DNA of 64,000 bases from Pseudarthrobacter oxydans (GTDB lineage: Bacteria; Actinomycetota; Actinomycetes; Actinomycetales; Micrococcaceae), in the NCBI RefSeq assembly GCF_030812335.1, contig NZ_JAUSSN010000013.1, forward strand, positions 86,056-150,055, given 5' to 3'. Below are positions 58,750 through 64,000 of this stretch, one piece after another. Position numbers and translations under genes: made by a program. How positions within the stretch are numbered: position 1 is the first letter of the stretch; each line of letters begins with the position of its first letter. Below the pieces are notes generated by a model. That model did no database searches. It had not been told where the DNA came from and saw only the letters and a list, made by a program, of their open reading frames with translations.

Positions 58750-60174
58750 TTATGACGACGGCGCCCTTGTCGGCAGCGGGATAACGGTGCGGTACTTGCC
58801 GCCAGTGGTCTGCTCCGGGGGCTCCGGGGCAGATTCCACGGTGACGTGGGCCAGCCCCAGCTCAGTGAGCACGGCGGCGATTCCTTCCCGCGCGCCGGCC
58901 CGGACCCGTTCGGGGTCCGCACCCGTGTCCGGGAGCAACCGCACGGACAGTCCGGTGGGGCCGGTCTGGACGATCTGAAACAGCTCCACCCCCGGGGTCC
59001 GGTCGACGACGGTCCCCAGCGCCAGGGGCGGGACCGTTACCACGCCGCTGCCGTCGGCGGCGGGGAAGGTGAGCACGTCCGAGGCCCGCCCCTGCACCCG
59101 GATCGCCGGTGCCGGGTCCCCGCACGGACACGGATCGGGCCTGACCAGGATCCGGTCGCCGACGTCGTAACGAATGATCGGCTGGACGCGATTGGCCAGG
59201 TTCGTGATCAGTACCGTGGACGAGACGGTGCCCGGCGGCACGGGGCGGTGGTCGGCGTCGACCGGTTCGACGATCACCCAGTCCTCGAGCAGATGCAGCC
59301 AGCCCAGGGCACAGCCGTAGGCGGAGTAGCCGGACTCGGTGCATCCGTAGACCTCCCGCACGACAGCCCCGAAGGCCCGCTCCAAACGGTCCCGCTCGTC
59401 GGGCGGCAACCCCTCGGCCGTGCTCAGCACCAGCACCGGGTGCACCTGCAGCCGGCCGGCCTGCTGCTCGGTGGCCAGCAGGCGCAACACGCTGGCGTAG
59501 CCCCCGAGCAGGGCCGGGCCGAAGCCGTTGAGCTGGGCCACCAGCCGGGGCAGGGGCGTGTGGACCGAGAACACGCCAAGGCTGCGATGACGCCGTGGCT
59601 TCTCCCGTCGCTCCCGGGTGCTGGCGGCCACGGACAGGAAGTGCCCTCCGGTGGCAACCACCTCGGCGAACCGCGCCCCGCGGCGCACCAGCCGCAGCAC
59701 GTCCCGCCAGGACAGCCACTTTGCGGCCAGGATGCCCATCAGCCCGGAGGTCACCGCCCAGTACCGGTCGTCGAGCACGAAGATGCCCCGGCTTCCGGTG
59801 GTGCCGGCGGTGGTGGCCACCAGGTACTTCCCGGCGAATCGGCCCCCAATCCGGGCCGGGTCCGCCACGAACTCCTGGACCCCTGCCAGGGTCACTGCCG
59901 GATCCGTGGCCACCTCGTCGAAGTGGGCCATCAGTTCGCGCTTGTTTGTCACAGGCAGGGACGTGACGTCGTCGATGTGCTCGGGCAGCCCCTGGTACCG
60001 GTCCCGGTAGAAGGCAGAGTGCTGCCGGGCGTAGGCGACCAATTCAACCAGGCGGGCCGTCTGCCGGTGCCGGATCTCCTCGAGGCCCTGCCGGTGGGCC
60101 CGGCGGGCGTCCCACCACACCGAGGCAGGACTGCTCCAACGGTCTCCGGCCACCGACCGCCGTCGTGTCTTCAT
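58750..60174 (-). CDS. Phenylacetate-CoA ligase-like (PaaK/CapK) adenylate-forming protein
   Basis: A 474-aa protein. TSLPVTNKRELMAHFDEVAT, then VATTAGTTGSRGIFVLDD (P-loop-like Ser/Thr/Gly motif) near residue 120, VREVYGCTESGYSAYGCALG (the YGxTE-type motif) near 300, and VQPIIRYDVGDRILVRPDPC (the RYxxGD motif) near 350. This set defines the PaaK/CapK branch of ANL enzymes, which form acyl-adenylates and often CoA thioesters. No CoA ligase or polysaccharide operon surrounds it, so its acid substrate is unknown. Complete. Confidence 0.88.
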   Translation of the reverse strand: MKTRRRSVAGDRWSSPASVWWDARRAHRQGLEEIRHRQTARLVELVAYARQHSAFYRDRYQGLPEHIDDVTSLPVTNKRELMAHFDEVATDPAVTLAGVQEFVADPARIGGRFAGKYLVATTAGTTGSRGIFVLDDRYWAVTSGLMGILAAKWLSWRDVLRLVRRGARFAEVVATGGHFLSVAASTRERREKPRRHRSLGVFSVHTPLPRLVAQLNGFGPALLGGYASVLRLLATEQQAGRLQVHPVLVLSTAEGLPPDERDRLERAFGAVVREVYGCTESGYSAYGCALGWLHLLEDWVIVEPVDADHRPVPPGTVSSTVLITNLANRVQPIIRYDVGDRILVRPDPCPCGDPAPAIRVQGRASDVLTFPAADGSGVVTVPPLALGTVVDRTPGVELFQIVQTGPTGLSVRLLPDTGADPERVRAGAREGIAAVLTELGLAHVTVESAPEPPEQTTGGKYRTVIPLPTRAPSS

Positions 60175-60330
60175 GGCCCGACTCTAGATCTCACCGCCAC
60201 CCCGGCACAGGGCCCTTAGGCAGGTGAGCGCCCCTGTTCGTACGCGCCATCAGACGCATGGGACCTTGGTCTCTGGGAGCGGAACTGGTCAGCGGGCTAC
60301 TGTGGGAGCGCAACTTTGAGGAGGGCATGC

Positions 60331-60756
60331 ATGGAGAACCAACCGCCGTCGTCCGGGGCCCAAGACTCCGGCCCTTTCTACCACGGCACGAAGGCTGACC
60401 TTAAGCCCGGCGACCTGCTGGAACCCGGTCACAACTCGAATTTCGGGGAACGAAGGAGCGCGAACTACGTTTACCTGACTGCGACGCTGGATGCGGCCAC
60501 CTGGGGAGCGGAACTCGGCGTCGGCGAGGGACCAGGCAGGATCTACCGTGTGGAACCCACGGGCCCGTTTGAGGATGACCCCAATCTGACGGACAAGAAG
60601 TTCCCGGGCAACCCGACGAGGTCCTACCGCACGCAGGCGCCGCTGCGGGTCGTTGACGAGATCCTGGATTGGCAGCCGCACTCCCCCGAGGTGCTGCAGA
60701 ACATGCGGAATCACCTTTTGGAACTCAAACGGCTTGGCATTGAGGCAATCAACTGA
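60331..60756 (+). CDS. arr: Rifampin ADP-ribosyltransferase
   Basis: A 141-aa Arr enzyme, the usual length. FYHGTKADLKPGDLLEPGHN, then SNFGERRSANYVYLTATLDA and AELGVGEGPGRIYRVEPTGP carry the NAD-binding His, Tyr and Asp-type positions of the family, and DDPNLTDKKFPGNPTRSYRT is highly conserved. It inactivates rifamycins by ADP-ribosylating the C-23 hydroxyl using NAD+. GAGGAGGGC lies just before the ATG; a TTG 15 bp upstream is possible. arr is common on actinobacterial chromosomes, so it is probably intrinsic. Confidence 0.97.
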   Translation: MENQPPSSGAQDSGPFYHGTKADLKPGDLLEPGHNSNFGERRSANYVYLTATLDAATWGAELGVGEGPGRIYRVEPTGPFEDDPNLTDKKFPGNPTRSYRTQAPLRVVDEILDWQPHSPEVLQNMRNHLLELKRLGIEAIN

Positions 60757-60777
60757 ACTCCCGCGCAGTCCCTGGCG

Positions 60778-61512
60778 TCAGTCACGGGGCCGCATGAGCG
60801 GCGGGTTGAGCACCGCCCTGATCGGCTGACCAGCGGCCGGACGGGCGGCGGCGGCCAGCCGGAAAAGCGCCGCCGGGCGGCCCGTCTCACCCGTCGTCAT
60901 CCGTCCTGTGTCTTCCAGAAAACCAGGCGTTCCCGTGGCCTTGCGGTGGAAATTCCGGGGGTCCAGGCGTGTGCCCCAGACGGCCTCATACACAGTCCGG
61001 AGCTGGGCGACGGTGAACTCGTCGCCGCAAAAGGCCGCCCCCAGCGGCGAGTATTCGAGCTTCGATTTTGCCCGCTCCACCGCGTCCGCGAGCATCCGCC
61101 CGTGGTCAAAGGCGAGCTCCAATTCCCCATCCAAGACCTGGCCGACCGGGTACCAGGCGGCGTGCTCGGCGTCGCTCCCGGCGGACAGGACGGGAAAGTT
61201 GGGTGCGAGCAGCAGGTGGGCCACGGTGAGCACATCCCCGCGAGGGTCCCGCCCCCTCGGCCCGTAGCTCCCCAGCTGTTCCAAGTGGCCAGGGACCTGC
61301 TCGACGCCGGTTTCTTCCGCCAGTTCCCGGATCGCCGCCGTCACCAGGTCCTCACCGGGCAGCACGAAACCGCCCGGCAGTGCGAGCCTGCCACGGAAGG
61401 GCTCGATGAGGCGGGTGACCAGCAGGACGTTCAGGACGTCGTCGACCACGGTGAGGGCTACGACGTCGACCGTCACCGGGAAGCAGGCAGGCGCCGGGTG
61501 GGATTCAGGCAT
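60778..61512 (-). CDS. NrtR-like Nudix-domain transcriptional regulator
   Basis: A 244-aa protein. The Nudix box is intact (GGFVLPGEDLVTAAIRELAE, then ETG) near residue 50. The C-terminal 90 residues form an NrtR-type winged helix: FTVAQLRTVYEAVWGTRLDP, then RNFHRKATGTPGFLED. NrtR proteins sense ADP-ribose compounds and regulate NAD synthesis. Its neighbours (an NAD-kinase-like gene and arr) fit NAD metabolism. It is divergent from the SPFH gene across two similar palindromes that are its likely operators. Start at ATG 61512; an earlier one at 61539 would overlap an operator. Confidence 0.87.
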   Translation of the reverse strand: MPESHPAPACFPVTVDVVALTVVDDVLNVLLVTRLIEPFRGRLALPGGFVLPGEDLVTAAIRELAEETGVEQVPGHLEQLGSYGPRGRDPRGDVLTVAHLLLAPNFPVLSAGSDAEHAAWYPVGQVLDGELELAFDHGRMLADAVERAKSKLEYSPLGAAFCGDEFTVAQLRTVYEAVWGTRLDPRNFHRKATGTPGFLEDTGRMTTGETGRPAALFRLAAAARPAAGQPIRAVLNPPLMRPRD

Positions 61513-61529
61513 GAACCCATAGTAAGGAC

Positions 61530-61550
61530 TTATCGTCACCTTGACAATAA
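61530..61550. promoter_or_regulatory. NrtR-type operator, site 1
   Basis: TTATCGTCA-CC-TTGACAATAA: inverted repeat with arms TTAT(C/T)GTCA, just upstream of the regulator gene. Confidence 0.7.
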
Positions 61551-61574
61551 GCCGAGGTGCATCCTAAAGTTCAG

Positions 61575-61594
61575 TTATCGTCAAGTTGACGAAA
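61575..61594. promoter_or_regulatory. NrtR-type operator, site 2
   Basis: TTATCGTCAAGTTGACGAAA: contains the perfect palindrome CGTCAAGTTGACG. It shares TTATCGTCA with site 1, with 45 bp between site starts. It lies 26 bp before the SPFH start codon. Confidence 0.75.
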
Positions 61595-61619
61595 ATATCG
61601 AACGGATTAGGAGAATCCC

Positions 61620-62681
61620 ATGGCCAGCATCAAGCGCTACCCCTGGATCAGCCACTTCCTGGGCAGCCCCACCGGCCACGTCGTCCACCTGCAGAAGGGC
61701 CAGGTCAGGCACCAGGGTGTGGGCCATGCCTTCTGGTTCCGGCCGGCGAACTCCGTGCTCAGCGAGGTTCCTGTGGATGACCAAGAACTGCCCACTCTCT
61801 TCCACGCCATCACCCGTGACCACCAGGATGTGAGCGTCCAGGCCAACGTGACCTACCGCTTCATCGACCCGGTGTCCGTCTCCACCCGGCTCGACTTCGG
61901 CCTCCAGCCGGCCGGCTCGGCCCAGGCAACCGGCAAGGAGCAGGTGGCCACCATCATCGGCCAACTGTGCCAGAGCCACGCCATCGACCAGATCGCCACC
62001 ACGACGCTCGCCGAGGCGCTGGAACGCGGAGTCAGCCAGCTCCGCAGCGTTCTCACCGAAGCCCTCCGTGCGGACGCCCGGCTCCAGTCCACCGGCATCG
62101 AGATCCTTGCGGTGCAGGTCCTGGCGGTCCGGCCGGAGGCCGACGTCGAGCGGGCACTGCAAACGCCTGTCCGGGAACAGCTCCAGGCCGAAGCGGACCG
62201 GGCCGTGTACGAGCGCCGGGCCGTCGCCGTCGAACGCGAACGGACCATCTCGGAAAACGAAATGGCGAGCCAGATCGAACTGGCCACCCGCCGCGAACAC
62301 CTGGTCACCCAGGAAGGCGCCAACGCTCGGCGTCAGGCCGAGGAAAAAGCCGCCGCGGGACTCATCGAGGCCCAGGCCTCCGCCGAACGCCAGGGCATCA
62401 ACGCCTCCGCCGAAGCGAACCAGATCCGACTCGTCGGCGAGGCGGACGCGGCACGCGAGGCCGCCACCATGGACGTTTACCGGGACATGGAACAGGCCAC
62501 CTTGCTGGCACTGGCCCTGCGCGACGCCGCCGCATCACTGCCCAACATCGGGAACCTCACGATCACCCCGGACCTGCTCAGCGGGGCACTCGCCGGGCTG
62601 TTCAGGGAGCCAGCGGCCAGCACGGCTCCATCTGCTGCGGCCGGCGCCAGGGCTGCGACAGCCGTCCGGGTCGGGAAGTAG
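61620..62681 (+). CDS. SPFH/band 7-domain protein
   Basis: A 353-aa protein without a membrane segment. The SPFH domain is residues 35-200 (QGVGHAFWFRPANSVLSEVP, then DVSVQANVTYRFIDPVSVST, TLAEALERGVSQLRSVLTEA). A long charged coiled coil follows (REQLQAEADRAVYERRAVAV, then ARRQAEEKAAAGLIEAQASA), as in stomatins and flotillins, with an Ala-rich tail. AGGAGAATCCC precedes the ATG. It is 9 bp upstream of the NAD-kinase-like gene, so the two are one transcript under the divergent Nudix regulator. The absence of an N-terminal hydrophobic anchor is notable. Confidence 0.9.
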   Translation: MASIKRYPWISHFLGSPTGHVVHLQKGQVRHQGVGHAFWFRPANSVLSEVPVDDQELPTLFHAITRDHQDVSVQANVTYRFIDPVSVSTRLDFGLQPAGSAQATGKEQVATIIGQLCQSHAIDQIATTTLAEALERGVSQLRSVLTEALRADARLQSTGIEILAVQVLAVRPEADVERALQTPVREQLQAEADRAVYERRAVAVERERTISENEMASQIELATRREHLVTQEGANARRQAEEKAAAGLIEAQASAERQGINASAEANQIRLVGEADAAREAATMDVYRDMEQATLLALALRDAAASLPNIGNLTITPDLLSGALAGLFREPAASTAPSAAAGARAATAVRVGK

Positions 62682-62690
62682 CATCCGGTC

Positions 62691-63593
62691 ATGGCAAACC
62701 CCCGTCTCGTCATCGTCCACCGGCGCACCGAGCTCCAGGAACTCCTGGACCGGCACGCCACACGCGGCCAGGCCGAATTCTTCCTCCGGACCCGCGGCCG
62801 CACGCTCCAGGAGGTGCAGGAGCGCCATGACAGACTCACCGCGGCCCTGGCGACCGTCCGCGCCGCGGTTCCGGGCGAGTGGCGTCACGCCGAGGTGGAG
62901 CGCGCCGACCTGAGCCGCTTCCTGCTCACCCCGGAGGACATCATCGCGGTGGTGGGTCAGGACGGGCTCGTGGCCAACGCCGCGAAGTATCTCAACGGCC
63001 AGCCCGTCATCGGGGTCGATCCGGAACCGGCGGCGAATCCGGGCGTCCTGGTCCGGCACACGCCCGACGCGGCGGCAAAGCTGCTCCGGGAGGCCGGCCT
63101 CGCCGGCCCGGTGGTACGGCTGCGCTGCCGGGAACTCGCCACAGTGACAGCACGGCTCGACGACGGGCAGGAACTCTCGGGGCTCAACGAGGTATTCATC
63201 GGGCACGCCTCACACCAGTCGGCCCGCTACCAACTCACCACCCCGGACGGCCGGGCCGAACGCCACTCTTCCTCAGGCCTGATCGTCTCCACGGGCACCG
63301 GCGCCACGGGCTGGTGCGCCTCCATCGCCCTGGAGCGCGGAGGACGCGCATTGCCGGCACCAACGGATCCCCGGCTCGCGTGGTTCGTCCGTGAGGCCTG
63401 GCCCTCCCCCATCACGGGGGCCTCCTTGACCGAGGGGATGCTGGCCGCGGGCGAAGCACTGCGCGTCACCGTTGCATCCGACCAGCTCGTGGTGTTCGGC
63501 GACGGCATGGAGTACGACCGGCTCACCGCGTCATGGGGGCAGGAGATTCTGGTGCAGCTGGGGGAACGGCCGCTGCGGCTGGTGGACCTATAA
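62691..63593 (+). CDS. NAD kinase-like (NAD(+)/NADH kinase superfamily) protein
   Basis: A 300-aa protein. VVGQDGLVANAAKYLNGQPV near residue 85 corresponds to the GGDG motif, with Gln in place of the second Gly. GLNEVFIGHASHQSARY corresponds to the NE motif, and SSGLIVSTGTGATGW near 205 is the conserved Gly-rich loop. The N-terminal helices carry VIVHRRTELQELLDRHATRG. Canonical NAD kinases phosphorylate NAD at the 2' position; the GQDG change leaves the activity open. Operon with the SPFH gene. Confidence 0.82.
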   Translation: MANPRLVIVHRRTELQELLDRHATRGQAEFFLRTRGRTLQEVQERHDRLTAALATVRAAVPGEWRHAEVERADLSRFLLTPEDIIAVVGQDGLVANAAKYLNGQPVIGVDPEPAANPGVLVRHTPDAAAKLLREAGLAGPVVRLRCRELATVTARLDDGQELSGLNEVFIGHASHQSARYQLTTPDGRAERHSSSGLIVSTGTGATGWCASIALERGGRALPAPTDPRLAWFVREAWPSPITGASLTEGMLAAGEALRVTVASDQLVVFGDGMEYDRLTASWGQEILVQLGERPLRLVDL

Positions 63594-63629
63594 CCTTGCC
63601 CAGGCTGGTCCGCGTTCAGGAGCGGTCGG

Positions 63630-63870
63630 CGCCTCAAGTGGAGGCCAAAATTGAACGTGAGCATCTCGCGCCAGATCCCGGCGAACTCTGCGAGTTCCGC
63701 CGAGATGGACGGATCCTGGTCGGCAGTGGGCCAGTATCCGGCCATCAGCACATGGGTGACCCGCCCGAACATGAAGGCGCCCATCGTCCGGAACTGCCGT
63801 TCAAATCTGCGGGCCCGCAGCGTTGCCGTTGCCGTACATTCCAGTGAAGCATCCGCTGGGTCCGGGCGAT
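63630..63870 (-). pseudogene. DHFR/RibD-like reductase fragment
   Basis: On the minus strand, RTMGAFMFGRVTHVLMAGYW, then PTADQDPSISAELAEFAGIW and REMLTFNF can be aligned with the complete reductase at 13419 (GRVSYELMADFWPTADQDP, then VEFAGIWRDMPK). No start codon context and no C-terminal half remain, so it is a relic of a paralogous gene. Confidence 0.65.
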
Positions 63871-63905
63871 CAAAAATTGTCGTAGCCACCCGATAATCCG
63901 CGGGT

Positions 63906-64000
63906 ATGGAAAGCACGGTGTGGAGTGCGGAGAGCAGGGCGGCACTGGCGGCTGTCGCGGCGTCCGTTACGGAGCTGGCTGCAATCAGCGGCACCGGGGC
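63906..64000 (+). CDS. Possible N-terminus of a gene running off the right edge
   Basis: ATG at 63906 opens a frame (MESTVWSAESRAALAAVAAS, then VTELAAISGTG) to the window end. The Ala-rich helical start resembles DUF222/HNH-endonuclease proteins common in Arthrobacter, but 31 residues are too few to be sure and the ribosome-binding site is weak. Confidence 0.35.
   Translation, partial: MESTVWSAESRAALAAVAASVTELAAISGTG

Noticed and set aside
60331..60756. arr as part of a mobile resistance cassette
   Set aside because: No repeats, IS or integron features flank it, and its GC matches the surroundings.

Overview
This 64-kb window is chromosomal DNA from a high-GC actinobacterium, most likely Arthrobacter, Pseudarthrobacter or a close relative in the Micrococcaceae. 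The grounds are strong GC bias at third codon positions, a c-di-AMP riboswitch ahead of an NlpC/P60 wall hydrolase, an Asp23/AmaP/DUF6286 cluster, DUF5129 and DUF1918 proteins, a mycothiol-type DinB protein and an Arr rifampin ADP-ribosyltransferase. No rRNA, CRISPR array or complete prophage was seen. One tRNA (Lys, anticodon TTT) is present. Genus is inferred from protein style, not from a marker gene.

Left part (1-15.5 kb): the 5' part of a thioesterase gene; a DUF4956 / VTC-domain / carbohydrate-binding lipoprotein operon in which the last two genes are each broken by a single-base frameshift; an endonuclease/exonuclease/phosphatase-family protein; a SulP anion transporter; a membrane protein pair; a DUF5129 protein; DUF1918; a serine hydrolase; a hipBA toxin-antitoxin pair; a RibD/DHFR-like reductase; and an NlpC/P60 hydrolase behind a c-di-AMP (ydaO) riboswitch.

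Accessory island (about 15.5-24.7 kb): visibly lower GC and a patchwork of single-gene units. It begins with a 53-bp diverged direct repeat around a VOC gene and a frameshifted IS30-family element. Eight genes follow (GNAT, two lipoproteins, HIT, SDR, an APH-fold kinase, a hypothetical, GrpB), facing both ways. After each one comes exactly one imperfect palindrome, usually centred on GGATCC or GGGNCCC. A shattered serine-recombinase gene and a decayed aminoglycoside phosphotransferase close the segment. This palindrome-delimited cassette array is the best candidate here for an undescribed system.

Middle (24.8-38.5 kb): DinB-type polymerase IV, AlkD-like protein, GYD protein, universal stress protein, a coiled-coil/membrane pair, a mycothiol-type DinB protein, gamma-glutamyltransferase and the metNIQ methionine importer. 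A scrap heap of three truncated genes lies between metQ and the first of two near-duplicate class A penicillin-binding proteins. tRNA-Lys follows.

Stress and catabolic part (39-52.7 kb): a pRiA4b ORF-3-family protein; two divergent Asp23/Gls24 operons, one encoding an ECF sigma factor that overlaps a zinc-finger anti-sigma/Asp23 fusion; and a five- or six-gene operon (asparaginase, CE4 deacetylase-like hydrolase, MFS permease, two SDRs) beside a LacI regulator, with two copies of a perfect 16-bp operator palindrome between them.

Right part (52.9-64 kb): the second class A PBP, an 803-aa monooxygenase-hydrolase fusion with tandem terminators behind it, SRPBCC and PaaK-like proteins, arr, and an NrtR-like Nudix regulator divergent from SPFH and NAD-kinase-like genes with two palindromic operators between them. 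A reductase gene fragment and a probable partial gene lie at the right edge.
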